A stretch of 64,000 nucleotides of DNA from Ligustrum vulgare (lineage: Eukaryota > Streptophyta > Magnoliopsida > Lamiales > Oleaceae): positions 22,567,352-22,631,351 of the forward strand of contig OY743171.1 of the NCBI GenBank assembly GCA_963555705.1. The letters are read 5' to 3'. Numbering within the stretch: position 1 is the stretch's first letter; every line of letters begins with the position of its first letter. The notes below the pieces were generated by a model that saw only the letters and a list, made by a program, of their open reading frames with translations, was not told where the DNA came from and ran no database searches. The translations under genes were made by a program, and so were the position numbers. This document shows positions 47,601 through 56,928 of this stretch, one piece after another.

Positions 47601-50600
47601 TTATTGATTTTCTTAAATTTGAATAGAAAATGAAGCAGATAGACTCATTGCCATTGAGCAAATTAAAATTTGCAAAAATAACTATTTAGAGATGAAGTTA
47701 CATAGGAACACAGAATTGTTGAGAGCAGTTCAATCTATGCAGAAGGATAAAGTCCTCAACTTTAACTCCATATAAAACTATGGGCACCACGAATGGTGAT
47801 GTCCATTGTCAATGAGAAAACAAAGGTTATTGATATTTTGATTTCACTACGTATTAGAACAATCCCAATATCATAAAGCTTATAAAAAGTGGACCTACAA
47901 TAGATATTTAGAGATGAAGTCCATATTGATCATTGGCACCATGGACAGTGGCTCCCATTGATATTTTGATTTCACTAGGTATTAGAACAATCTCAATATC
48001 ATAAAGTTGATAAAAATTGCACCTACAATAGATATTTAGAGATAAAGTCCATACTGATCATTGGCACCATGGAAAGTGGTTCCCATTGAAAATGAGAAAC
48101 AAACTTTGGTTTTCTAATAACGAATGTCGAAACTGGAATGATTACTACATATATATCAAGGAATATTACAATCGTGCACTACACTAAATCTAATTTTTGA
48201 TGAGCAGTTTTTGTCATATTTGTCCATTCTTTGTCAAGGAAACTCACGTTTTAAATCTAGATTTTTCGTGGAATCAGTATAAGAGTAAAAAAAGGCTTGA
48301 ATAACTGTAGAGAAGGCAATAAGAGAAAAATCTTAACGGGTAGAATTCTGATTAAGAAAGTAGAAAATAATAAATGAAATTGGAAAATATATATCACCTG
48401 CCAACACGAGGAAAGAAATTTTATTGCCTTTATCATTGAAGGAGGAGGTCGTTTTTGGAAATGTCGCATCTAGAGCTAAAGCTTTCAACATGAGCATTGA
48501 AAGCAAAACGAGCACTACAAGCAATAGTCACATGGTCTTTCTCAATTTCTCAAATGTGCATCTAGTTTTCTCATGCCTTTGTCTTTTTCCCTTTTGGTCA
48601 GGCATCTCAATTTCTCAACCGACCAAATTACCTATATATCTCTTTTGGATAAGTACATCTAAAAATTGTCATCTGATCAAATTATCTCAATGTTCTCTAT
48701 ACTAGGTAAGATTGGTAACTGCAAAGCAACAGCAATGAACACCCTCAATTTCCTTTATGCTTTTAAAGCCACTAGATCATCAATCTTATTGCAAAATGAC
48801 ACTTGCCAAACATGCAGAAAAACAACTCTTTAACAAGTATCATATTTACAAGTTTTGCTTGAATCACATCAATTTGGACCATAATATCAGTAACTAGTAT
48901 GGTGCAACAAAAAATCATCCTGCAGTGGGACAAATTGCATACTAACACTTCTACCGAGCATTCAGGCAATCATTCACCTTTTAATACTATGAACCAAATT
49001 TCCATATCTCACATTCTGTTGTTTTCCCCCTTTCTTCTTGACTGGAAATGATTGCAGAATTTGCATTAGCTTAACAAACTTAAGTAGTTAAATCCAAGCT
49101 AGCGGATGGTTAGATGGAGATCAAACACAACCTTTGCATATTTTGCACCTAGGTTCCAATTCCTTTCCTCAAATATGTATGTGTAACCATTTGTTACATG
49201 TGACGTTGAAAAGTTTCTTAAAAAGCAAAAAGCATATAAGGAAGAAGAAAAAATATCTTTTCATCAATATCGTGCAAATGAGAGCCTGCAACAAATGCAC
49301 TATAGCCCTCTTTGGATGAAATACTAGTAACTCGATAAATGTCAACCTGAACCACGAATAATAGTCACCTGTGTCGAAGGAAGATGAGGGACTCTCCTCT
49401 CACCCTCTTCCCGGCCTTCCACATAAGCTGCAAATAGCAATCAGTGTTTAGATGGAAAAAAGAATCATTAAAACTGTGTAACCCTGCTTAATTACTAACC
49501 AACATTCACATCAAGAGAAGGCCTTTGATTCAACCAAGGTGAAGGTGCCTGCTGCATGAGTAAAAGATAAAACAGAACTTTTACCTTCCACCATTAAAAG
49601 ATATTACATAATACATTCATTATCTAATTCAAATTAAAGGTTTATTACATCGTGCAAAATAACTATTAAAACAACCATATTTAATCCTCTATGCAGATTT
49701 AAGAATGGGTAGATTGAAAAAAAAAACAAAAATTCTCAGCTAGAATTACCAAATAAAAGCCGTATCCATCCCAAAAAGAGAAGGGTGAAGAAAAGATACT
49801 GCAAAAGATGTTACCATATAGGGGCTAGGTCTTGAAGATCCTGCTTTCATGTTGGGAATCCCACCATTGTCATTCAAAGATAAATACTCATCTGGGGTTC
49901 CGCCAGTATGAATGCTATACAATGAGCTGCTGTCGGACATTCCAGTGAGAGGAGTGTGGGCTGCTCCAGGAAACGGAGTTTGGGCAGTTCCAAGCAAAGG
50001 AGTCTGTGCTGTCCCTGGCAATGGCGTCTGTAACGGCGTCTATGTGCACCAAACAAGAAATTTCATTTTTTAATCATTATATCTATGAGAATATTATGAA
50101 AACTTGATTTTCAAACTACTGCGCTAAATGGAAATACTGACTGCTCACCGGGGGAAAAAGTAAATCAGCAGTGGGAGTTTCGTACTCCTCAGTGCCTTCA
50201 TAGGGAACATTGAGGTCATGCACAGGATTCGGAAGAATGGGACCCCCAGATGCGGCCTTTTGTGCCGCAGACCTGTCTATGGGGCCAACAATTGCCCCTG
50301 CTTGCATCATCTTCAACTCCCATAACTAAAAATCCACCAACAAACTCCCCATCAACCGTTACATTCCACCTCAACCGATTCAAGACTTCAAAAAACCCAA
50401 AATTTAATCATACAAACCAAATCAAATTAACCAAAAAATCATAGGCACAAGCAATACTCAAAAATCAGTATTTTCTATTAAAGAAAAAAGAAAAAGAAAA
50501 AAAGAAGGCAACAAATTCTTTTAGCCAGACAAAAATAATTAAGAACTAAATCAAATTAAATGAAATTATTAATTACTTCTTGGAGATCATTAAGAACACT

Positions 50601-50699
50601 CTCGCCAGGACCACCGTTGTCGATGAACTCATCGCGGCACTTGTTCATGACGTCCCCGATGACGTGGGCATAAATATTGCTGCTGGAGGAACTCGCCAT
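32122..50699 (-). CDS. TFIIA-L: Transcription initiation factor IIA large subunit (TFIIA-L)
   Basis: Large (alpha/beta) subunit of TFIIA, which stabilises TBP on promoters for RNA polymerase II. Eleven coding exons, 5' to 3': 50699-50577, 50325-50149, 50039-49815, 49548-49500, 49427-49369, 39124-39005, 37335-37192, 34330-34267, 32626-32466, 32356-32273, 32145-32122. All introns are GT-AG and the frame is continuous (1230 nt, 409 aa, near the usual plant length). Residues 1-55 form the N-terminal helical-bundle part ([30 protein letters not shown]). Then come [18 protein letters not shown], a triplicated GTAQTPL-type repeat (about 107-132), the basic [19 protein letters not shown], an acidic Asp-rich run (about 334-360) and the C-terminal beta-barrel part ending GEFDF. 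QLDG at 282-285 fits a taspase-type cleavage motif. It appears functional despite transposons in its introns. Confidence 0.96.
33895..34231. repeat. Tandem duplication of about 160-175 bp in TFIIA-L intron 8
   Basis: Two diverged copies start at 33895 and 34055. Both contain CCATTGCAC, TCTGCTGCACTT, GAAACTTAAGAAT and TAAGAGCATGAATACTTT in the same order. Confidence 0.75.
35102..35336. mobile_element. Possible MITE in TFIIA-L intron 7
   Basis: GTTTGGCTAAAAGTAAATAG on the left has an imperfect inverted match in TACTTCTAAGTAAC...TTAGCCAAGC on the right, with an AT-rich centre. No target duplication could be fixed. Confidence 0.4.
36168..36972 (+). mobile_element. hAT deletion derivative in TFIIA-L intron 7
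   Basis: The left end GATGGAGCTTGAGGGG and G-rich GTGGCGATTGCCCCCC face the right end GGCCCCCCTCCACCCC...CTAGCTCCGTCACTA, the inverted-repeat style of plant hAT elements (GTGACGGAGCTAG on the opposite strand). It encloses a transposase C-terminal piece. The element lies antisense to TFIIA-L. Confidence 0.75.
36491..36679 (+). pseudogene. hAT transposase C-terminal dimerisation domain fragment
   Basis: 62 codons containing [37 protein letters not shown] and [12 protein letters not shown], then a stop. This is the hATC dimerisation segment of MYM-type hAT transposases. Weak traces continue upstream to about 36400. The catalytic region is missing. Confidence 0.85.
38499..38870. repeat. Diverged tandem duplication, period about 179 bp, TFIIA-L intron 6
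   Basis: Two copies begin ACATGTCA at about 38499 and 38678. Both hold TTTTATTAAGCTTCAATGA and an ATTATCCT(G/A)AA(C/T)TAG block. Similarity is perhaps two thirds. Confidence 0.6.
39980..40772 (+). pseudogene. LINE reverse-transcriptase zinc-binding domain (zf-RVT) relic
   Basis: An open frame of at least 210 codons, readable from about 40000. It shows [49 protein letters not shown], then [28 protein letters not shown], the Cys/His zinc-binding domain found after the reverse transcriptase of plant L1-type LINEs. It ends at TAA 40770-40772 and the RT itself is absent. It is open for a relic, so a recent insertion or domestication is possible. No poly-A tail or target duplication was identified. 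Confidence 0.82.
40968..40988. repeat. Poly-C tract (21) followed by poly-A
   Basis: 21 consecutive C residues, then AC and a run of about 13 A. Very unusual composition in this AT-rich DNA. Confidence 0.9.
41722..42180 (+). repeat. 5' LTR of the intronic gypsy element
   Basis: Its end at 42180 is secure because the primer site follows. From 41806 onward it aligns to 46940-47296 through ACGAGCCCTACAAAACTCAC and other blocks. The start at 41722 is inferred from TTTGG. Confidence 0.7.
42183..42194 (+). promoter_or_regulatory. Primer-binding site, initiator Met-tRNA type
   Basis: TGGTATCAGAGC two bases after the 5' LTR. Confidence 0.88.
42214..46940 (+). pseudogene. gag-pol of the intronic gypsy element, broken
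   Basis: gag starts [10 protein letters not shown] at 42214. It shifts frame near 42530 into [20 protein letters not shown], meets a stop at 42695, and continues as [22 protein letters not shown] knuckle [14 protein letters not shown] lies at about 43222-43262. The protease has an intact DSG ([12 protein letters not shown], about 43517). RT (43972-44693) shows the usual blocks, but its catalytic box reads YFDY (44563-44574) instead of YFDD. After the solo LTR (44694-45888) the text resumes with [15 protein letters not shown], RNase H ([16 protein letters not shown]), VADALSRR and the integrase zinc segment. Many stops and frameshifts are present. Confidence 0.87.
44694..45888 (+). mobile_element. 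Solo LTR nested in the gypsy RT/RNase H region
   Basis: 1195 bp, begins TGTAACACCCCGAATATT and ends GGGCGTCACA, a typical plant gypsy LTR form. It is flanked by the perfect 5-bp duplication GATCG (44689-44693, 45889-45893). Host pol coding sequence is cleanly interrupted and resumes after it. It contains a TATA-like TATAAATATA (about 45180) and a 16-C tract (45603-45618). The absence of internal sequence suggests LTR-LTR recombination removed the rest. Confidence 0.92.
46940..47296 (+). repeat. 3' LTR of the intronic gypsy element, 5'-truncated
   Basis: Aligns to 41806-42180 with many substitutions. Its first roughly 85 bp are missing, replaced by the broken integrase. Confidence 0.82.
47831..48086. 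repeat. 128-bp tandem repeat, two copies, TFIIA-L intron 5
   Basis: Copies start TGATATTTTGATTTCACTA at 47831 and 47959 and share TACAATAGATATTTAGAGAT and TGATCATTGGCACCATGGA. Weaker relatives occur at about 47500 and 47680. Confidence 0.85.
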
Positions 50700-50806
50700 C
50701 TGTGGAAAATCAAAGTTTCAGAAAAACTGTGTGAAAAATCTGGGATTAATTGAATGAAATCTAGAGGAGAGATGATAGGCGGAACAGAAATGAATAAAAA
50801 ACTGGA

Positions 50807-50815
50807 TTATAAATA
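50807..50815 (-). promoter_or_regulatory. Probable TATA box of TFIIA-L
   Basis: On the minus strand TATTTATAA lies 108 bp upstream of the ATG, which would give a leader of about 80 nt. The ATG is directly preceded by TTTTCCACAG, which also looks like a splice acceptor, so a leader intron cannot be excluded. An ACGTGGC-type core (about 50834-50842) lies further upstream. Confidence 0.5.
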
Positions 50816-50855
50816 GGTTTGCATCCGTTTAACGTGCATCAGTCGACGTGGCGTC

Positions 50856-50883
50856 ATATATATATATATATATATATATATAT
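50856..50883. repeat. (AT)n microsatellite, 14 units
   Basis: Uninterrupted AT dinucleotides between the TFIIA-L promoter and the palindromic element. Such tracts are frequent insertion sites. Confidence 0.95.
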
Positions 50884-50893
50884 TGAATAATGA

Positions 50894-51788
50894 TTAATTA
50901 CACAAAACCACTCAAGTTTCAACTAAATTTCAAATATGTCACTAAAGTTCAATTATTACACAAACTATTACTCAAATTACATTTAATTACTTAATATGCC
51001 ATTTTTATACATTCCTATCCAAATATTAGCGCTTGCAATCCACCAAAAGTGTAAAAAACTCTCTCAAATAGTTTTTAACATTTTATTTAGCCGTAAAGTC
51101 CTTATTTTATGACTAAATAAACAAAAGTAGTCTTTTTTTTTTTAATTTAAATGATCAATATATTTTTAATTTTAAATAACAAAATTTATGACTGAATTGT
51201 AACATTTGCAAAAGTAAAATTTGGTATGTTCATAACTTTGTTTTTTATATTTAATTAACTAAAATTAGTAATTTTTTTTTCTTTTCAAAAGTCTTTCTTT
51301 AAAAAACTCTATTCTAAACAAATATTAATTTAATTTATTTCATAATAATTTTTAGCTTATACAAACAAATTTACATGTATATTATCCATTTGATTAATAA
51401 GATCTTAATGATAAGATAATATACTAATTTTAGCTAATTAAATATAAAAAATAAAGTTATGAAAAGACCTAATTCTATTTTTACCAATTTTACGAGTCAA
51501 TTACAAATTTTTTTATTTAAAATTAAAAATATATTGGTCATTTAAATAAAAATGACTACTTTTGTTAATTTAGACAAAAAAAAAATTAATGACTTCTAAT
51601 CAAAATAAAATGTAAATGACCATTTGAGTGATTTTTCAAAACTTTAGGGGTTGTTAGCGCTAATTTTTGGATAGGAAAGTCAACAAAGTGACTTATTGAG
51701 CAACCATTGAAACTTGAATGGTAGTTGATCGAACTCCAATGGCATTTTTGAAATTTAATTGAAACTTGAGTGACATTTGTGTAATTAA
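50894..51788. mobile_element. Palindromic (long inverted repeat) element beside the TFIIA-L promoter
   Basis: The left end TTAATTACACAAAACCACTC is mirrored at the right end (TTAATTACACAAATGTCACT on the opposite strand). The match continues inward through CCTATCCAAA(T/A)ATTAGCGCT, AACAAAAGTAGTC, ATATATTTTTAATTTTAAATA and TTCATAACTTT, so almost the whole 895 bp folds on itself around about 51340. By eye the arms are perhaps 75-80% alike. Long terminal repeats of this kind occur in MULE-type and foldback elements. No coding sequence and no clear target duplication. Confidence 0.82.
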
Positions 51789-51957
51789 CTAAATAAAATA
51801 ATGCTACTTGTACTTGAAACTTAGCAAAAAAGCTAACCAAAATTGAGGTAGCAAACTTGTGGTTATTGATGTGACATGTGAATTGTTAAGATTGTGACAA
51901 TCATGTATTACTATCAACTAGTTTCACACTCGTGTAATGCGTTAACATATTTATACA

Positions 51958-52494
51958 TCTATATATAATAAGGTAAACGTCATCATTTTACGCACACATT
52001 TTCTAGTCCAATTTAACTTTCTAAATCTGGTAACTTTCTTGCCAAAAAAAAGCAAAAAAATAAAAAAAAATTTAAATGTTTTGAGTATTATGCAAACATT
52101 TATTTTCAATTCAAAAAAAAAAATCTTGAGCACCGTGCAATTTTTATCATCTCTTTAACACACACACACACACACACATAAAATTAAAAATTAAACTTAA
52201 TCAAAAATTAAAATACATTAAAAAGAAATTGGTGATGAATACAAATAATATTAAAACAAATTTAGTACAAAAAATGTAATGAAGCGCCAAATTTTAAGAC
52301 GCATGGATATTATTTATTTTTCTATTTTGATTAATTTTGTCTTTTTAAAATTTCGAATTCGATAATATTTTGTAATAAAATATAATTTGTACTATATTTT
52401 TTATTTGATATAATTGTATAATCAACATATTTTCATGAATTCTAAATCATTATCATGGATATAAATCTCATTCATCGCACGGGAGAAATGTTAG
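51958..52494 (+). mobile_element. Non-autonomous Helitron, probable
   Basis: It starts A|TCTATATATAATAAGG, a typical Helitron 5' end. It ends after a CATCGCACGGG remnant with GTTAG before T, a worn CTAG-type 3' end. 537 bp, non-coding. A further Helitron-like 3' end in the opposite orientation (AACTAGTTTCACACTCGTG, CTAG at 51918-51921) sits just upstream. Confidence 0.5.
52158..52178. repeat. (AC)n microsatellite
   Basis: Uninterrupted AC run of 21 bp. Confidence 0.9.
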
Positions 52495-52910
52495 TTCCAT
52501 TAACAAATGAATATACTTCTCACTAATATGCACCAAATTAAAATCTCTCAAATGGGATTTTAAAACATGATCTATTATTTGGGAATTGGATGCATTTTCA
52601 ATTGCCATTCCAAACTAATGATCTTTGTAGAATTTAAGTTGTAGGGACATATAATTTCTTTTAAGTGTCAAGGTCTTGAACCATCAGATGCACGCCATCC
52701 TTGTGTGAATTCCTTTGGGCTTGTTTCAAAATATAATAGCAAATCAATACCACATGAAGCAAAAGTCATGAAAATAAACTCCAAATAAACTAACATATCA
52801 AAATTAAAAGTGTCACTTTAACTCTTCCACATTCCAGTAACTAATATAGAGTTCGAACTATAATGGTACCCCTTATTAACACTAAAAGTTAGTAAGCAAC
52901 TTCCATTTCG

Positions 52911-53194
52911 AAATCACCTCCACATCACATATTGATGAGGTAAGTTTTTTTCAACTTCTTATAAGATTTTTTAGGAGAATATTTAGCTTCTTCTTGTTGT
53001 TTTTGGGATAATCTACATTTATTCAACCAAAAGTTGTTGAACAAAAAGAAGGTTATCATTTTTTCCCCTCTAATTTCTATAACCACATCTTAAAATCCCT
53101 AAAACCACGTAGAATTTAGACAATCAAATAACTATTTACTTCATTCCCTTGTCGAGTTTTTGATTTCCTAATTGAAGGCTGCTCCATTTAGGTA
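52911..53194. repeat. Direct repeat, copy A (about 285 bp)
   Basis: Shares AAATCACCTCCA, GAGGTAAG, ATTTATTCAACCAAAAG, TCTATAACCACATCTTAAAA and CTCCATTTAGGTAT in the same order with 53805-54091. Roughly 85% alike. No coding sequence. Confidence 0.85.
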
Positions 53195-53804
53195 TTAAGC
53201 CACAATCAAATACTATGAAATCTTCCTTTTGATGCTTGGATTACCATTCCAGGGTATCTTTTCAATTGAGAACCAAGGTATCTTTTCAATTGAGAATGGA
53301 CTGCAAAACATATATAAACATCACATGTAAGATAAATATCACGAAAAGGTTGATCTACAAATTATTGGGGGAGCTCAAGTCGATGCAATCAACCGAAACA
53401 CGAAAGCTGCCCAAAATGGATCCTTATTTTCTCCAAAAAGTTTAACTTGTGCAACAATTAAAGCTATGTGTTATATTGATATTCCTAAAGTTCTGAATCC
53501 AAATTTTTTGGAAATAGTATTAGTATGCATACTGAATTTCATTTCTAATTTGATGATTTTGTCTAAAGTTAAATTATTTATTGTAAAATATTGATCCGTA
53601 AACTAATCAAATTCCCAAAATAAATGTACATTCCAAATTTTAATTAAAGCAAACTATGGAGTAATTGATGGCATCCCCAACCCTAAAAGGATTAAACCTT
53701 TAACCCTTTTACCGGAATGCAAATGAAGTCTTCAACCCCAACCACTCCACTTCCCACGCACAAAATGACGAATGTTAACAACCTAGAAATCTCCTTTAAT
53801 TTAA

Positions 53805-54091
53805 AAATCACCTCCATAAATCACATATTGGTGAGGTAAGCTTTTTTCAACTTATGAGGTTTTTGAGTATAATATTTACCTTCTTCTTATTGTTTTTGAG
53901 ATAATCAACATTTATTCAACCAAAAGCTGTTGAATAAAAAGAAGGTTATCTTTTTTGTTCCCCCTCTAGTTTCTATAACCACATCTTAAAATCCCTAAAA
54001 CCATGTAGAATCTAGATAATCAAATAACTACTTACTTCATTCCTTTGTTGAATCTTTGATTTTCTAATTGAAGACTACTCCATTTAGGTAT
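53805..54091. repeat. Direct repeat, copy B (about 287 bp)
   Basis: Partner of 52911-53194, about 0.9 kb away in the same orientation. The spacer between them (53195-53804) shows only a small duplicated GGTATCTTTTCAATTGAGAA motif (about 53254-53298). Confidence 0.85.
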
Positions 54092-54476
54092 CATGGACAT
54101 CTAATTGCACCAAATCATGCCAAGTTAACCAAGTAATCACTAATTATCACTCTCTAAAAAGTATAGATCATAAATAAATTTAAAAAAAAAAAAAAATTAT
54201 AGTCAAAGAACCTTAGTAGAACCCATGTCATTTCTTTTAGCTGCCTCTTTGATCACTTTCTAGACGTTCATTCATTCTCTCTATATATCTAATCAAAACC
54301 CACCATAAAAAAATAAATTAAATCTCAATGAACAAAAAATAAATAAAAAATTAGACAATTAAAATTTATTTTAGAAAATAAAAACCCCCAAAAGGTAATT
54401 CTAAAAAATAAACAAAATAATGACCTCGGATATGTAAGCACCGAAAATTCACCTCCACAATGGCAGTGCTCAAAAG

Positions 54477-54949
54477 TAAGGGTGTCAAAAAAAGCTCGCC
54501 AGCTCGGGTAGATCAAGCTCAGCACCAAAAATGTTAGAACAAAGCTTGGCTCGTGGCTCAAAGGCTCGAGCCGAGGTTGGCCCGTATGGCCCGTCGAACC
54601 ACACGGGCCGGCTCGTGTGGCTGGCCAAAATTGGCCAGTGTTGATATTTGTACTACATTTATTCATTTTATAGTGTGCATTATAAAAGTTGCGTTTGATA
54701 TTTGTATTACATTTATTGTGTGTATTATATTCTTAACTAAGCACAATTCATTTGCCACATGTATATGTTAAAAAACGAAAAAATACAGGCTAGGCCGGCT
54801 CAAGCTAGCCTTGGCTCGAAGAAACCCGAGCCAAAATCTCGAGTCGAGCCTAAAAAATTTAGTCGAGCTTTGGCTTGACTCGGCTTGGGCCAAAAAAAGT
54901 TTTACCCCTAAAAGCTCGAACCTTGATCTTCGGCTTGTTAACATCCCTA
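54477..54949. mobile_element. hAT MITE with 8-bp target duplication
   Basis: 473 bp. The ends TAAGGGTGTCAA and, on the opposite strand, TAGGGATGTTAACAAG are imperfect inverted repeats. Flanked by the perfect duplication CTCAAAAG (54469-54476, 54950-54957). Repeated GGCTCGAGCC-type motifs crowd both ends. No coding sequence. Confidence 0.88.
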
Positions 54950-55193
54950 CTCAAAAGAGAAGAAGCACCCAGTACGCTTCTCTCTCTCTCTCTCGATTTT
55001 CATCTAGAAGAGAGATTTCTCATATCTACCTTGTTCTCTCTCTAACAACATGGAAGAGGAAAAAGGTTTTGTCAGATGTTTAGTGTTGAATGCTAGGGAA
55101 AATACTGAATTGCAGTTATAACGCACAACTAATACAACTCCACCAATTTTAAAACTGCTCAGTTAATAACTTCCACAAATTAGTGTAACTGTC

Positions 55194-55618
55194 TAGAGAT
55201 GGTCATTTTACCCCGCGAGACCCGATCCCGGAGGGGACCCGCCCCGAATGGGATGGGATGGTAATGATTTTATCCTCGTTACAAGGATAGAATGAGGTCC
55301 CCTACCCATCCCCGTCCCGTTTATAATTAAAAAATAGTTAAAATTTAAAAATTCAATACATTTTGAAAAAATACATATTCTTTTAAATCAAGTTGGATGA
55401 TTTCAACCTAAATTACTAACTTAAAGACATGGGATAATAAGGATTTTGTTTAAAAAAAAAAAAAGATTAATCCAAAAATAATAATAATGATAATAATAAT
55501 AATAATAACGAAAATTTAAATAGGAAATTTTTAACCCCCGTCCCCGCTCGCCCCGCACCGCATTTAACTGGGATGGGAATAAGGTCCCCAACCTATACCC
55601 GTCCTGTTGTCATCATTA
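55194..55618. mobile_element. hAT-like MITE, G/C-rich ends
   Basis: 425 bp between TAACTGTC (55186-55193) and TAACTGCC (55619-55626), an 8-bp duplication with one mismatch. The termini carry CCCCGCGAGACCCG and CCCCGTCCCCGCTCGCCCCG blocks around an AT-rich centre. Confidence 0.7.
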
Positions 55619-56368
55619 TAACTGCCAGAAAAATTAAAATAAAAATACAGATTCAGATTCCATTGAAAATTAGAGATTTAGTCAAAATTGACGGTTTTTC
55701 TATGCAACACTAATTTGCCTTGAAAGTTAGAAAATATTTTCCATTTTCCACCTTTTAGCGTGTTTGACAAGTTTTATTTGTCATTGAAAACATTTTGCAT
55801 CTAAATATGTTTACCATAAGATTTGCCATGCAATCCTTGAAAGCATTTTCCCACCTATTAGTTGGAAAAATGTTTTCCATCTTGCATGGAAAATTCTTTT
55901 CGTCTCATTTGGCCATAGTTGTTATTATTATTAATTGAATTATTTTTTTTCAGAAATTAACATTATTATTATCAAACACAAATGTGTGAGATTTTTTTTT
56001 TTTTTTTTTTATTAAAATAGCTATATTTTGTTTTATTTGTTATGAAAAATAATGTCAAATAAACAATAAAACTTGAAAAATTATCCATTTTTTCTACTTT
56101 GAAAATTAATTCAGTCAAATACTTTCAATTGATATTTTTATGAAAATAATTTCAAACGATTCAATTCCTTGAAATTATATTTTCCCACCCATTTTCAATC
56201 TTTAAAATCAAACGACCCTTAAAATCTTTGAAACAATTACATGCTTTTATTCTCATTTTTACAGTTTTACTGTCTATCTAAATCAAATTATAGATATAGA
56301 GAGTGAGAGGGAGAATAATTTTGTGGGGATATATCAGTAGAATACACGTAATTTTGTATTCACCTGAA

Positions 56369-56905
56369 ATGTCAAGCATTAGCGTGAAATTATACACCAT
56401 AATCTTCAAATTTATGTTAAAGCATCGGTTGCGAGGGCGATTTCAGAATCTAGATAGCGATATCGGTGGTGTAGGGAGCTTTGGCGTGACATCACACCCA
56501 GAGGAAGAGACATTGGCAGCTGCTAATCCTTTGTTCACTGACGGTATTGTCGCCAAGGGCATCCACAACGATCCCTTGACATCGGTCTCAGTCCGTATTT
56601 TTCTTCCTGATACTTGCCTTAATTTCCCAGGTTGCCGAATCAGGTCCGAATCTAAGCACGCTGCGTCGGAACAACTATGGGTCTACAATTAATAATGTTT
56701 CTAGTAGTGATGGTGTAACGGTCAAGTATGCTCACAATCAGGAAAATTATAGGGAGAAATAGTTATGAATGTAGTAGTGTTTGTGTTGGTTTACACAGAG
56801 GTCAAAATCCAATGGGGAATAATTTTAGCAAAATTGTCGGTGATGTTACAGTTTCACGGTGGAGGTTTTGTGAGTGGGAGCAATGATTCTGAGTCGAATG
56901 ATTAT
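56369..56905 (+). pseudogene. Carboxylesterase (CXE11-like) N-terminal pseudogene
   Basis: From the ATG at 56369 (SVKLYTIIFKF, LKHRLRGRF) through GSFGVTSHPEEETLAAANPL, FTDGIVAKGIHNDPL and VRIFLPDT, the text matches plant carboxylesterases of the CXE8/11/16 type. The frame is lost after LNFPG (about 56630). An NYGS-containing linker follows with stops. QFHGGGFVSGSNDSESND (about 56849-56902) carries the HGGG oxyanion-hole motif in the right order. The sequence then ends in a TTA repeat and the Helitron at 56929. The catalytic Ser, Asp and His parts are missing, so it is a truncated, decayed copy. Confidence 0.85.
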
Positions 56906-56928
56906 TATTATTATTATTATTATATATA

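Larger units (their letters stand above)
39125..49368 (-). other. TFIIA-L intron 5, 10.2 kb, transposon-filled
   Basis: The donor is GTGACT after CAG (exon 5) and the acceptor is TTTGCAG before GATTTC (exon 6). It contains a LINE relic (39980-40772), a gypsy element with a nested solo LTR (41717-47301) and a 128-bp tandem repeat (47831-48086). All coding relics lie antisense to TFIIA-L. The remaining parts (39125-39980, 40990-41716, 48090-49368) show no genes. Confidence 0.9.

Noticed and set aside
54325..54771. Open frames of 113 (minus) and 72 (plus) codons
   Set aside because: They overlap the ends of a hAT MITE with an 8-bp target duplication and have no conserved motif.
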